Shown: in pieces, positions 51,336-61,382 of the stretch
How the letters are laid out: every line of letters starts with the position of its first letter
How positions within the stretch are numbered: position 1 is the first letter of the stretch
Assembly: GCA_048370855.1 (NCBI GenBank)
Contig: DBGEOK010000119.1
Span: 62,001 to 126,000, forward strand
Direction: 5' to 3'
Source: Limiplasma sp048370855
GTDB lineage: Bacteria > Bacillota > Clostridia > Christensenellales > Aristaeellaceae
Length of the DNA stretch: 64,000 nucleotides
Notes under the pieces: generated by a model
Told to the model about the DNA's origin: nothing
The model's input: the letters and a program-made list of their open reading frames with translations, nothing else
Databases searched by the model: none
Translations under genes and position numbers: made by a program

Positions 51336-53174
51336 TCAGGCGACGACGGGGGTATTCCCGTCCCATTGCAGCTCGTAGGCCGTCCACACATCCAGGGATT
51401 CGTCCCGCGTAAAGGACAGCGCGTTTTGGTAGACCGTGTTGTCCTCATCCATGAAGACGATATGCGTAATTTGCTTTTCTTTAAGCAGCATGACGAAGTC
51501 CTCGCGCGACAGTCCATCCTGGGCACAGAGCACCACCTTGGCGGGCGCGACGGCATATTGAAGCCATTCCACCCTGTAAGGAGCGCTTTGGATACCATAG
51601 AGCACGATGGCGTCCTCCGGCGCGTCCAGTTCGTCCATCCAGATGTTTTCGGAAAGCTCCGTCAAAAACGGGGGGTCCGGCTGGAGCGCCGTATAGGCGG
51701 AGGGCACGAGGCTTTGATAAATGCCCGGCCAGCCAGAGCACGCGATGAGGACCAGCGCAGCCGCGCCGACACCGGCCAAAGTCCATTGATCCGGCCGATG
51801 CTCATGATGGGTCGCAATGGAGGCTAGCAGCATTGAGACGCCGATTGGGAAGGGACAGAAATACCGTTGCGTCAAAAAATATCGAAAGCGTTCCTCGCCC
51901 ATGATGACCTCGTTTTCGCCGTTTGCGCCCGCAAAGGCCGTCATCACGGAAACCGCGTAGCCGAACACAAAAACAACGAAACAGACGGCCGTCCAACTGC
52001 ATAGGGCGCGCAGGGGCCGCTTTTTTTCGCGGCGGGCCGCGGCCATCACCAGGGGCAAAAGCACAAGCGCAAGCACCCACACGATCATGGGCGGGGAAAA
52101 CCGCCCGTCGACCGAGGGAGTCATGCTTTGGGTAAAGACAGACCACAGCATCGCCGGCAGGCCCTCCGGGACGCTCCACGCGCCGTCGGCCATCGCCTGA
52201 AGCTGGGCCGCCGCCGCGTTTAAATGAGCTCCGCTCAAATGGTTCAGGGCGCAGAACGCCTTCCAGCTCGCATACACCGCAAGCGGGGCAAGGCATGCCA
52301 GGCACACCGGCAAACGCTTCAGCCCATTGGTTCGGCTCGGTCTTACCACGAACAGCAAAAGCGCTTCCGCCATCAGGGCCCACGCGACGCCGACCTGCTT
52401 GATCAGCGTAAGCGCGCAGAGGCCCAGAGCCATGGCGGTTACGTGAAAGGAGCGGTCCGCCCCGGGCGATCCGACGGCCCATGCCTGAAGGAGCGTATAC
52501 CCCAGGCAGAGGCCCAGCGCGGTATCCACCCGAAGCATCGCGTAGGCGTCAACGTTAAAAAGCGCAGGAAACCCAACGGCGAACGCCACGAACACCGGAA
52601 TCCAGTAGGCGTTGCGCCAGCGGATGCGCTCTGTCAGCGGCAGGAGGAATATGGCGTAGAAGCTCCAGAGCATGCAATACAGCACGCCCTCATTCCATTC
52701 TCCATAAGCGGCTAAGCCAAACCATTGGTATAGCTGCATGCCGGGGGTATAGGTCATGAAGCGCGGGGACAGGTGCCGGGACGCGTCCACAAGCCCGTCA
52801 TGCGCGAATATGGAGCGGGCCTCAACGGCCCAATAATGGATATCGTCCGTCGCAACGACCGTGCGCGCCATACCGCCCGTCCAGAAAAGGGCCGCCAGCA
52901 GCACAAAGCAAAGGAAGCCGGGCGTCAGCACGTTTTGTCCAAAGGATCGTAGCAGCGCCCCGCCGCCTTCCTTCGCTCCGCGCGCGACCGCCAGCGCGAC
53001 ACCGCCCACGCCGCAGCCGAGCGCGATCCAGGGAAGCCAGGACAACGCGCGCGCCATGGCCAGCGCATAGGCAACCAGCATCAAGGCGCACACGAAGGGC
53101 GCCAGAAGCACCTCAAAGCGTTTTTTCCAAAGGGCGCAGAGGCAAAACAGCGTTGCCGCCAGGCTAAGCAGCAT
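51336..53174 (-). CDS. Polytopic membrane protein, probable GT-C glycosyltransferase
   Basis: A 612-residue protein with about 12 helices. A loop after the third or fourth helix contains VVATDDIHYWAVEARSI, an acidic DD motif in the position used by GT-C transferases, and a soluble C-terminal region of about 100 residues follows. It is more distant from the 40400-43718 pair than those are from each other. ATG 53174 and TTG 53180 are both possible starts behind GGGAGGGAAGG; ATG is preferred. It lies 36 bp after leuS and may be read from the gltX-leuS transcript. Confidence 0.7.
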   Translation of the reverse strand: MLLSLAATLFCLCALWKKRFEVLLAPFVCALMLVAYALAMARALSWLPWIALGCGVGGVALAVARGAKEGGGALLRSFGQNVLTPGFLCFVLLAALFWTGGMARTVVATDDIHYWAVEARSIFAHDGLVDASRHLSPRFMTYTPGMQLYQWFGLAAYGEWNEGVLYCMLWSFYAIFLLPLTERIRWRNAYWIPVFVAFAVGFPALFNVDAYAMLRVDTALGLCLGYTLLQAWAVGSPGADRSFHVTAMALGLCALTLIKQVGVAWALMAEALLLFVVRPSRTNGLKRLPVCLACLAPLAVYASWKAFCALNHLSGAHLNAAAAQLQAMADGAWSVPEGLPAMLWSVFTQSMTPSVDGRFSPPMIVWVLALVLLPLVMAAARREKKRPLRALCSWTAVCFVVFVFGYAVSVMTAFAGANGENEVIMGEERFRYFLTQRYFCPFPIGVSMLLASIATHHEHRPDQWTLAGVGAAALVLIACSGWPGIYQSLVPSAYTALQPDPPFLTELSENIWMDELDAPEDAIVLYGIQSAPYRVEWLQYAVAPAKVVLCAQDGLSREDFVMLLKEKQITHIVFMDEDNTVYQNALSFTRDESLDVWTAYELQWDGNTPVVA

Positions 53175-53210
53175 GAGCAAATGGCCTTCCCTCCCGTGCT
53201 TGCGCCGTTT

Positions 53211-55631
53211 TTATTTCACAATCAGGTTACACAGCCTTCCCGGCACAAAGATGACCTTGACGATGGCCCTGCCGCCTGCGATCTGCCGGATTTCTTCGCG
53301 CTCGGGCAGTTCCTTTTCCGCCTGCTCCCGGGTAAGGTCCGGCGAGACCATGACGCGCCCGCGCACCTTGCCGTTGACCTGCACTGCGATCTCAACCTCG
53401 CTGCGCTTCATGGCGGCCTCGCTGTACGCGGGCCACGGCTCGCGCGCCAGCTCCGTGCCAAAGCCCATTCGCTCCCACATCTCCTCGCAGATATGCGGGG
53501 CCACGGGGGAAAGCAACAAGATAAGCGTGCGCAGCTCGTCCAGCGTACAGCCGCCGGCGGCGTAAAACTCGTTGACCAAAGACATCATCGCGGCGATGGC
53601 GGTGTTGTATTTCATGGCTTCATAATCGTCGCCGACCTTCTTGATGGTCTCGTGCATCAGCGGCGTCAGCGCCTTGGTATAGCCCTTCCCGTCCTTGACC
53701 ATATCCATCAGCCGCCATACGCGGTCCAGGAAGCGCCGGCAGCCGCGCGCGCCGTTGGTGGACCATGGGATGGCCTGGTCAAACGCGCCCATGAACATCT
53801 CATACACGCGGAAGGCGTCCGCGCCCAGCTCGCTTACGATATCGTCCGGATTGATGACGTTGCCCCGGGATTTGGACATCTTTTCGTTATTCTCGCCAAG
53901 GATCATGCCATGGCTGGTGCGCTTCTGGTACGGCTCGGGAGCGGACACCAGGCCCAAATCGTGGAGGAACAGATGCCAGAAGCGGCTGTACAGAAGGTGA
54001 AGCGTGGTGTGCTCCATGCCGCCGTTGTACCAGTCCACGGGCATGAAATAGTCCAGCGCTTCCTTGGAGGCGAACGCCTCGCTGTTTTGAGGGTCGCAAT
54101 AGCGGAGGAAATACCAGCTTGAGCCTGCCCACTGGGGCATGGTATCGGTCTCGCGCCTGGCGGGAGCGCCGCAGGCCGGGCAAGCGGTGTTCACCCAGTC
54201 GGTCATCGCGGCGAGCGGGCTTTCGCCGCTGTCCGTCGGCTCATAGTTCTCCACTTCCGGCAGGAGGACGGGAAGCTGGCTTTCCGGAACGGGCACGGCC
54301 CCGCAGTGCGGACAATGCACCACGGGAATGGGCTCGCCCCAGTAGCGCTGGCGGCTGAAGACCCAGTCGCGCAGCTTATAATTGACCTTGCGCTCGCCCA
54401 GCCCCTTCTCCATGAGCCAGGCGACGATCTTTTTCTTGGCCTCGGGCACGCGCAGGCCGTCCAAAAAATCGCTGTTGACCAATACGCCGTCCGCTATATC
54501 GGTATACGCTTCCTTGCCGATGTCGCCGCCGGCCACAACCTCCACCATGGGGATGCCGAACCTGGCGGCAAACTCCCAGTCCCGGGTATCGTGCGCGGGC
54601 ACGGCCATAATCGCGCCGGTTCCATAGCTCATCAGCACATAATCGCTGACCCAGATGGGAATTTCCTTGCCGTTGACGGGGTTGACGGCGCGCAGGCCGT
54701 CTATTCTGACGCCGGTTTTTTCCTTGGCCAGCTCGGTTCGTTCAAAATCGCTCTTTTTGGCGGCCTCCGCGCGGTATGCGGCGATATCGCCGTAGTTGAC
54801 GATCTCGTCCCGGTATTTCTCGATCAGCGGATGCTCGGGGCTTACGACCATATAGGTCGCGCCGAAAAGGGTATCCGGCCGCGTGGTAAAGACCCTCAGC
54901 TTTTCCGGCTTGCCCGCGAGCTGAAAGTCCACCTCGGCGCCCTCGCTGCGGCCGATCCAGTTGCGCTGCTGGGTTTTGACCTTTTCGATAAAGTCCACAT
55001 GCTCTAAGCCGTCCAGCAGCTTTTGGGCGTAATCGGTGATCCGGAGCATCCACTGGCTCTTGACCTTGCGCACCACCTCGCCGCCGCAGCGCTCGCAGAC
55101 GCCGCCCACAACCTCCTCGTTGGCCAGGCCGCATTTACAGCTCGTACACCAGTTGATGGGCATTTCCGCCTTGTAGGCAAGGCCATGCTCCAGCAGCTTG
55201 AGAAAAATCCATTGCGTCCACTTGTAATACGCCGGGTCGGTGGTGTTGACCTCACGGGTATAATCGAAACTGAAGCCCAAGCGCTTTAGCTGCTCGCGGA
55301 AGTGGTCGATGTTTTTTTGGGTGACGGCCGCGGGGTGAACCTTGTTTTTGATGGCGAAATTCTCCGTAGGCAGGCCAAACGCGTCGTACCCGATGGGGTA
55401 GAGCACGTTATAGCCCTCCATGCGGCGCTTGCGGGCGATGATATCCAGCGCCGTGTTGGAGCGCGGATGGCCGACGTGGAGGCCGTTGCCGCTGGGGTAG
55501 GGGAACTCGATCAGGCAGTAATACTTGGGCTTGTCGCTGGGGAATTCCGCGTTGAACACGCCGGTTTCCTCCCAGCGCTTCTGCCATTTCTTCTCGATCT
55601 TTTCCGGGTGATAGGCGGGACGCTCGTGCAT
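53211..55631 (-). CDS. leuS: Leucyl-tRNA synthetase
   Basis: An 806-residue class I synthetase. The HIGH-type motif is GNGLHVGH (residues 48-55), a zinc-type module has CTSCKCGLANEEVVGGVCERCGG split by 12 residues, the CP1 editing domain is centred near 230-420 (MVVSPEHPL, VPAHDTRDWEFA), and KMSKS appears as EKMSKSRGN (about 580). The start is ATG 55631, with AAAGGAGAG upstream; the frame upstream of it is not conserved. It lies 61 bp after gltX and probably shares its promoter. No T-box leader was recognised. Confidence 0.97.
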   Translation of the reverse strand: MHERPAYHPEKIEKKWQKRWEETGVFNAEFPSDKPKYYCLIEFPYPSGNGLHVGHPRSNTALDIIARKRRMEGYNVLYPIGYDAFGLPTENFAIKNKVHPAAVTQKNIDHFREQLKRLGFSFDYTREVNTTDPAYYKWTQWIFLKLLEHGLAYKAEMPINWCTSCKCGLANEEVVGGVCERCGGEVVRKVKSQWMLRITDYAQKLLDGLEHVDFIEKVKTQQRNWIGRSEGAEVDFQLAGKPEKLRVFTTRPDTLFGATYMVVSPEHPLIEKYRDEIVNYGDIAAYRAEAAKKSDFERTELAKEKTGVRIDGLRAVNPVNGKEIPIWVSDYVLMSYGTGAIMAVPAHDTRDWEFAARFGIPMVEVVAGGDIGKEAYTDIADGVLVNSDFLDGLRVPEAKKKIVAWLMEKGLGERKVNYKLRDWVFSRQRYWGEPIPVVHCPHCGAVPVPESQLPVLLPEVENYEPTDSGESPLAAMTDWVNTACPACGAPARRETDTMPQWAGSSWYFLRYCDPQNSEAFASKEALDYFMPVDWYNGGMEHTTLHLLYSRFWHLFLHDLGLVSAPEPYQKRTSHGMILGENNEKMSKSRGNVINPDDIVSELGADAFRVYEMFMGAFDQAIPWSTNGARGCRRFLDRVWRLMDMVKDGKGYTKALTPLMHETIKKVGDDYEAMKYNTAIAAMMSLVNEFYAAGGCTLDELRTLILLLSPVAPHICEEMWERMGFGTELAREPWPAYSEAAMKRSEVEIAVQVNGKVRGRVMVSPDLTREQAEKELPEREEIRQIAGGRAIVKVIFVPGRLCNLIVK

Positions 55632-55692
55632 CAAGATCTCTCCTTTTATCCATTCTCTGCGCCGGCAAAAGGGCGTAAACGCCGTTCCGGTC

Positions 55693-57141
55693 TCAGCCTC
55701 CCAGCATGCGAATGCCCTTGTCAATACGCCGAAGGGCTTCGTCCTTGCCCAGCAAACAGGCGATCTCCGTCGCCCCTCCGGGCGTGCTGGCAAGCCCCGA
55801 CAGCGCGATGCGCACCGGCCACATCATCTGGCCGGTCTTCATCCCGTTGGCGGCGGTAAGGGCCATCAGCGCCTCCTTCACCGCTTCCTCGCTGAAGTCG
55901 GGAAGAGCGGCGAGGGCGGGCCGGGCGAGCTGAAGGGCACTGAGGGCGACCGCCGGGTCGGTCTTCATCTTCTTGTGGGTATAGAGGGCGGCGTCATATT
56001 CCGGCAGCTCCGCCAGGAAGCGGACCATATCGGGAACGCGGTCAAAAACCTCGGTCCGGGTATGCATAAGTTCCGCCAGCCGGCGGTAATCAATCCCCTT
56101 TCCCGCGAGCGCCTTGTCAAACCAGGGCGTCGCCGCCTCTAAATACGCCTCAAAGGGCATGCGGCTGATATACTCATGGTTGAACCACACCAGCTTTTCG
56201 GTGTTGAAAATGGCGGGGGCCTTACTCAGCCCCCTTAGGTCGAAGGCCTCGACCAGCTCGTCCATGGTAAAAAATTCGCGCTCGTCTCCCGGACTCCAGC
56301 CCAGGAGCGCAATAAAGTTGATAATCGCGTCTTTCACATAGCCCTGGGCGAGCAAATCCTCAAAGCTGGGGTCGCCGTAGCGCTTGCTGAGCTTGCGGCT
56401 GGCGTCCTTCATCACGGGGCTCAGGTGGATGTAGGTGGGAGCCTGCCAGCCGAACGCCTCGTACAGCAGGTTGTATTTGGGCGTGGAGCTTAAATACTCC
56501 GTGCCGCGCATGACATGGGTAATGCCCATCAGGTGATCGTCGATCACGTTGGCGAAGTTATAGGTGGGAAGGCCGTCCGCCTTGATGAGCACGTTGTCGT
56601 CCAGCGTGTCGCACGGAGCTTCCACATGGCCGTACAGCGCGTCGTCAAAGCTTGCCACGCCCGTTTCGGGGACGTTTTGGCGGATGACGAACGGCTCGCC
56701 GCTTTGCATGCGGCGCATCGCCTCTTGCTTTGGAAGCCGAAGGCAATGCTTATCATACTTCCATTGTTCGCCTTTGGCGCAAGCCGCGTCGCGGCGCTGC
56801 TGAAGCTGCTCCTTGGTGCAAAAGCAGGGATAGGCAGCTCCGCTTTCCACAAGCCGCATGGCGTAGGGCAGGTACAGGCCGCGCCGCTGCGTCTGGATAT
56901 AGGGGCCGTAATCGCCGCCTACGTCCGGCCCCTCGTCGTAGTACAGGCCCGCTTGGCGAAGGCTTTTATAAATCAGCTCCACCGCGCCCGGAACCTCGCG
57001 CTCCTGATCGGTATCCTCGATGCGGAGGATAAACCTGCCGCCGTTTTTTTTGGCGAATAGATAGGTGTACAGGGCGGTGCGCAGCCCGCCCAGGTGCAGA
57101 TAGCCCGTAGGGCTTGGGGCAAACCGGGTGCGAACGGTCAT
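55693..57141 (-). CDS. gltX: Glutamyl-tRNA synthetase
   Basis: A 482-residue class Ib synthetase. The HIGH-type motif is SPTGYLHLGG (residues 9-18), FILRIEDTDQER follows, the KLSKR signature is SRKLSKRYGD (about 245) and a C-terminal helical anticodon-binding half follows. Length fits a bacterial GluRS. A separate GlnRS gene at 59362 raises the possibility that this enzyme is discriminating. GGAGG in the leader and ATG 57141 begin the conserved TVRTRFAPSPTG. It is driven by the promoter at 57187-57214. Confidence 0.97.
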   Translation of the reverse strand: MTVRTRFAPSPTGYLHLGGLRTALYTYLFAKKNGGRFILRIEDTDQEREVPGAVELIYKSLRQAGLYYDEGPDVGGDYGPYIQTQRRGLYLPYAMRLVESGAAYPCFCTKEQLQQRRDAACAKGEQWKYDKHCLRLPKQEAMRRMQSGEPFVIRQNVPETGVASFDDALYGHVEAPCDTLDDNVLIKADGLPTYNFANVIDDHLMGITHVMRGTEYLSSTPKYNLLYEAFGWQAPTYIHLSPVMKDASRKLSKRYGDPSFEDLLAQGYVKDAIINFIALLGWSPGDEREFFTMDELVEAFDLRGLSKAPAIFNTEKLVWFNHEYISRMPFEAYLEAATPWFDKALAGKGIDYRRLAELMHTRTEVFDRVPDMVRFLAELPEYDAALYTHKKMKTDPAVALSALQLARPALAALPDFSEEAVKEALMALTAANGMKTGQMMWPVRIALSGLASTPGGATEIACLLGKDEALRRIDKGIRMLGG

Positions 57142-57186
57142 GGGGAGCCTCCTTCAGGGGAAAAGTGAGAAAGGTTTCAATCTAGT

Positions 57187-57214
57187 ATTATATACGAAAT
57201 TAAGGATTTGTCGA
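57187..57214 (-). promoter_or_regulatory. Promoter of gltX-leuS
   Basis: On the minus strand TCGACA (57209-57214), 16-bp spacer, TATAAT (57187-57192). The start point would be near 57180, with a leader of about 40 nt and no room for a T-box. Confidence 0.65.
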
Positions 57215-57370
57215 TTGTTTTTTGGCAGAAGCGCCCTTTTTACGCGTATGAAAGGGGCCGGGCGGGCGCGGCGGCGCGGGCGGTTTGGATAGCCTTGCAT
57301 AACAGGCCGTTTGCGTCGTGGTAGCCATGCGCTTATCAAGCAATCTCCCAGATGGCGTCCCCCTCTATCC

Positions 57371-59095
57371 ATGACGTCTGCGAGCGTTCTTTTTCTGCCG
57401 CTTTTCGCTGGAAGGCGGGAAGGCCGCCGAGGTTCCCTCAAACGGCTATTCGTTTCAGGAGACGACCGCTTATCGGGACGGACAGCTCCTGAGGCTTGAT
57501 TCCAACACGCGTAAGATTGTGGCCGTTGACGCCGCGACAGGGAAAATGACCGATGAAATTGGAGCGCCGGCGGGTTACAGCGCCGGCGGCGTCGCTTATG
57601 ATGCTGCCAATGATCGGGCCTATTCGCTCTGCGACGCGGAGGTCCTGCGCTGGGAGGGCAAAAGGCCCGTGACGGTCGGCTACTTATCCGTCGACAGCGC
57701 GTCCGGCGCGCTTTATGCCGGCATATGGAACGGACAATGCACCTTGATTGACAACACGGGATTATACGCCTGCCATACGGCTTTGGGAGAGGGCGGCGTC
57801 AGGCCGCTGGTCATTTGGAGCGCCGTGCAGGGACTTCTGATCTCGAAGCTGACGGCAGGCGCATGAGGCTTTATCCGCAAACGCCGGTTGTCGTTCGCGA
57901 CGCGGAATCCGACGACCCCTTGGAAAGGGTTTTTATAGCGAACATAACCGGGGATGCCGGCGTTGATATCTTTGCGGTGTCAAGCCACGATATGGACGGC
58001 GGGGAGGTTTTTCGCCGCGGCTACGCCGCCGGGCTGGATTCCGTCCTTCTCAAAGACGACGTGCTTTCGATGTCCCCGCAAATTCAGGAATATTTAACGC
58101 GGAACGGAATTTTGTTCGGTTTTCCCGCGGCGCTGTGGACGAGGTATTGGACCGTTTCGCCGGGGCCGCTGGAAGAAACGGGGCTGGGCGCTATTCCCGA
58201 GCTCATTAACGATTATTATGATATGATGCGCTTATGGTACGGGGAATATGGCGGCGATCATCCCGCCGTGCTGTTCGACGGGAACCAGACCGTACAGGGA
58301 GCGTGGCGGGAGGCAATCTATTTACTTACCTCCCAGTATATTTACGCCTATGCTTCCGGCGATCAGCCGTTGACCTTCAATACCCCCGTTTTTCGCGCCG
58401 CGCTGGAAAAGGTCGCCGCCCTCGCAAAGTGGAAGGGCGAAGACGCCTCGCGCGATAATCGTGAGGAAGCGAGGAAAAGCATATTTCAAACCAACGCCAT
58501 AGAGCCGTTTTTTAAACGCCTGCCCCCTGAAGCATCCGGGGTACGCGATATCGCTCCGCCCGCCTTTGCGAAAGCCGGTCAACCGACGCTCGATACCACG
58601 CTGGTATATTTGATTGTGAATCCTCATAGTCAAAATCGAGAGGCGGCCGTCCGGTTTTTGGGGTTTTTCAGCCGGAACATGGAGTTGGCGCTGAGGTATC
58701 AGCTTCATCCGGATGATAACGAGCTGATCGAGCGGCAGAATGATCCATTCCTTGCGCGAGGATATGCCGAAAGAATCGAGGGGATCAAGGCCAGGATGGC
58801 GGCCTTGGAGGATGAAGAAAATCTGTTTATGCTGAGGGAAGAGCTGGCGCGGGAGGAATACGCTTTTGCGCGGGAAAAGAAGAACCGCTGGGAATGCCCG
58901 GCGGAGGGCATCGCGGAATACCGCGGGTTAGCGCCCTACATAGACGTCGAGCACAGCAACTTGATATGGAGAATGACCGACGCGTTGGGCGTCGAGACGA
59001 TCCTTATGAAATATCTCGAGGGGCATGCCACGTTAGATCAGGCGCTGTCGGAGCCGGACCGCAAGGCTGCCATGATATTTTTGGAATCGCAATAA
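57371..59095 (+). pseudogene. Broken extracellular solute-binding-protein-type gene
   Basis: Three frames look like parts of one secreted protein. Signal-like MTSASVLFLPLFAG starts at ATG 57371. A second frame (about 57408-57866) reads SNGYSFQETTAYRDGQLLRLDSN-type beta-propeller sequence, VAVDAATGKMTDEIG. A third (57863-59095) reads as a solute-binding-like domain (DIFAVSSHDMDGGEVFRRGYAAGLDS, NGILFGFPAAL, SQNREAAVRFLGFFS). The last two meet at an ATGA overlap with no good ribosome site. No ATG with ribosome site starts the first part. A degraded gene is the simplest reading; a translationally coupled pair is the alternative. The last frame is long (about 410 residues) and intact, so decay may be recent. 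Confidence 0.5.
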
Positions 59096-59361
59096 AACAG
59101 CGCCGCTGATGATCGGCGGGACGATGGGCGCGCCTGGCTGCCCCGGCCTGCTATCGGCGCGTTTTGCGCGGCGAAAGGCTCCGGCGGCTCCCATCCCCTT
59201 TTATACGGCTTTGCGCTTTGCCAAAGGGCAAGCCCTTAGGCGGCGGGCGTTGGGAGGCGCGGCCTCCCAACGCCCCTTCGCGCCGCGGACCCGAACCGTT
59301 TAGCCGGAACCTTTCTTCCGATAGGCCGTCCGCCTTTCCTATAAGTCGCGCGCCCCTTTTT
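59096..59361. other. Intergenic hairpin region between convergent genes
   Basis: No gene is seen. A perfect 13-bp stem GGCGTTGGGAGGC/GCCTCCCAACGCC with a GCG loop (59246-59274) lies between the broken gene and the convergent glnS end. There is no T-run, so bidirectional termination is only a suggestion. Confidence 0.45.
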
Positions 59362-61113
59362 TTACCCCTTCACCTGCTTGGCAAACGTATCCCTCAGCCC
59401 CACCACGCGGTTGAACACGGGCAGCGCCTCCGTCGAGTCGGCGTCCTTGCAGTAATAGCCCATCCGCAAAAACTGGAAGGTATCCCCAACGCGGGCGTCG
59501 TCGAGATACTTTTCCAGGTATCCGCGGCAGACCTCCAGGCTGTTGGGGTTGAGCTTCTTTAAAAAATCGGTTTTGAGAGCGCCGCCGCCGGTCGGGGCCG
59601 CCTCGTCCGCGGCGTCCGCCTTGGCCTCCGGGTCGCCGGCCTTTGGCGCGGAGGCTTCAGCCTCGCTTTCCTCCATCAGCAGCGGCTCGTACAGCCTGGC
59701 CTCGAAGGGCGTGTTTTCCTCGGCGCTGACCCAGTGAAGGGTTCCCTTGACCTTGCGGCTGGCGCCTTCCGAGCCGTTCCGGCTATCCAGATCCACGGTG
59801 CACAGCACCGCCGTCACGTTGCCCTCCGCGTCCTTCTCGCAGCCCTCGCACTTGATAATATACGCCCCCTTCAGCCGTACCTCGTTGCCGGGATAGAGGC
59901 GGAAATACTTTTTGGGGGGAACCTCCATAAAATCCTCGCGCTCCACATAAAGCTCGCGGGTCATCACGGTCGTGTGAACCCCCATTTCGGGGCGATTTGG
60001 ATGGTTTTCCATGGTCAGCTCGTCCCGCTTGCCCTCGGGCCAGTTGGTCAGAATCACCTTGAGCGGGCGCACGACGGCCATGGCCCGGGGCGCCTTTTCG
60101 CCCAGGTCTTCGCGCACGCAATGCTCAAGAAGCGCCAAATCAACGGTGCTGTCGGCCTTGGCTACGCCGATGCGGTCGATAAAATCGCGGATGCTTTCCG
60201 GCGTATAGCCCCGCCGGCGCATGGCGCAGAGCGTGGGCATGCGGGGATCGTCCCAGCCGCTCACATAGCCGCCCTCTACCAGCATGCGAAGATAGCGCTT
60301 GGACATGATGGTGCGGGTAAGATTCAGACGGCTGAATTCGATCTGGCGCGGGCGGGAGGGCAGCAGGTTCGCGGCGTGCTCCACCACCCAGTCGTACAGG
60401 GGGCGGTGATCCTCATACTCCAGCGAGCAAAGGCTGTGGGTGATGCACTCCAGCGCGTCACCCACGGGATGGGCGAAATCATACATGGGATAGATGCACC
60501 AGGTTTTACCCGTGCGATGATGCTCCTTGAACAGGATGCGGTACATGGCCGGGTCGCGCATGTTGATGTTCGGGGAGGCCATGTCGATTTTCATGCGAAG
60601 GATCATGCTGCCCTCGGGATGCTTGCCCGCTTTCATCTCCTCAAAAAGGCGAAGGCTTTCCTCGGCGGGGCGGTCCCGGTAGGGGCTGTTGCGCCCCGGC
60701 TCGGTCAGGGTGCCGCGATACCGGCGAACCTCGTCGGGCGAGAGCTCGCATACGTAGGCCAGCCCGCGCTGAATCCAGTCTACGGCGATTTCATAGCATT
60801 TCTGGTAATACTCGCTGGCGAAAAACAGCCCGCCCTTCCACTCAAAGCCGAGCCAGCGGATATCCTCCATGATGCCGTCGACATACTCGGTTTCTTCCTT
60901 GGCGGGGTTGGTGTCGTCAAAGCGGAGGTTCGTCACGCCGCCGTAGCGTTCGGCAGTGAGAAAATCCGCGACCAGCGCCTTGCAGTGGCCGATGTGCAGA
61001 TAACCGTTGGGCTCGGGCGGAAAGCGCGTGTGAACGCTTTGGCAGCGCCCGCTCCGTAAATCTTCCTCAACGGCGTCCCAGATAAAGTTGGTCTTGCTTG
61101 CGGGTGTTTCCAT
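59362..61113 (-). CDS. glnS: Glutaminyl-tRNA synthetase
   Basis: A 583-residue class Ib synthetase charging tRNA-Gln. EPNGYLHIGHCKA lies at about residues 33-45, LRFDDTNP at about 63-70, and the KMSKS-like TIMSKRYL at about 268; anticodon-binding beta-barrels follow. An acidic, low-complexity Ala/Glu/Asp insertion (about 477-510, SEAEASAPKAGDPEAKADAA) interrupts the C-terminal barrel, which is unusual. ATG 61113 has AGGAAGG upstream and a consensus promoter at 61168-61196. Its presence means Gln-tRNA need not depend wholly on the GatCAB route. Confidence 0.96.
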   Translation of the reverse strand: METPASKTNFIWDAVEEDLRSGRCQSVHTRFPPEPNGYLHIGHCKALVADFLTAERYGGVTNLRFDDTNPAKEETEYVDGIMEDIRWLGFEWKGGLFFASEYYQKCYEIAVDWIQRGLAYVCELSPDEVRRYRGTLTEPGRNSPYRDRPAEESLRLFEEMKAGKHPEGSMILRMKIDMASPNINMRDPAMYRILFKEHHRTGKTWCIYPMYDFAHPVGDALECITHSLCSLEYEDHRPLYDWVVEHAANLLPSRPRQIEFSRLNLTRTIMSKRYLRMLVEGGYVSGWDDPRMPTLCAMRRRGYTPESIRDFIDRIGVAKADSTVDLALLEHCVREDLGEKAPRAMAVVRPLKVILTNWPEGKRDELTMENHPNRPEMGVHTTVMTRELYVEREDFMEVPPKKYFRLYPGNEVRLKGAYIIKCEGCEKDAEGNVTAVLCTVDLDSRNGSEGASRKVKGTLHWVSAEENTPFEARLYEPLLMEESEAEASAPKAGDPEAKADAADEAAPTGGGALKTDFLKKLNPNSLEVCRGYLEKYLDDARVGDTFQFLRMGYYCKDADSTEALPVFNRVVGLRDTFAKQVKG

Positions 61114-61167
61114 CGCTGCGCCTTCCTTTCTGAATGGTGAAATACGGCCAAAGCCGCCGTGCCCGCT

Positions 61168-61196
61168 ATTATATAGCGAAAAAGCGGCTTTGGCAA
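61168..61196 (-). promoter_or_regulatory. Promoter of glnS
   Basis: On the minus strand TTGCCA (61191-61196), 17-bp spacer, TATAAT (61168-61173). The leader is about 48 nt. Same hexamers and spacing as the tRNA-Thr and DUF6273-like promoters. Confidence 0.8.
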
Positions 61197-61382
61197 GGGA
61201 TGGGCGCGGATTTAACGCTGCGGGCGCGCGTCTTTACCATTTCCAGAATATTGAAGGGTTATGCGTACAAACCGGGGGGCGCCCTTGGAGGACGCTAAAT
61301 CATTCGCATGCCGAAGAATGAAGGCGCGCTCCGCCGCGGGCCGAAAGGCGGAAAGCGGCGGACGGACGCCGGCTTGCGGCGG

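Noticed and set aside
57142..57300. T-box riboswitch before gltX-leuS
   Set aside because: The predicted leader is only about 40 nt and no T-box core or antiterminator was seen.
61114..61200. T-box riboswitch before glnS
   Set aside because: Leader of about 48 nt behind a clear promoter; no T-box sequence.
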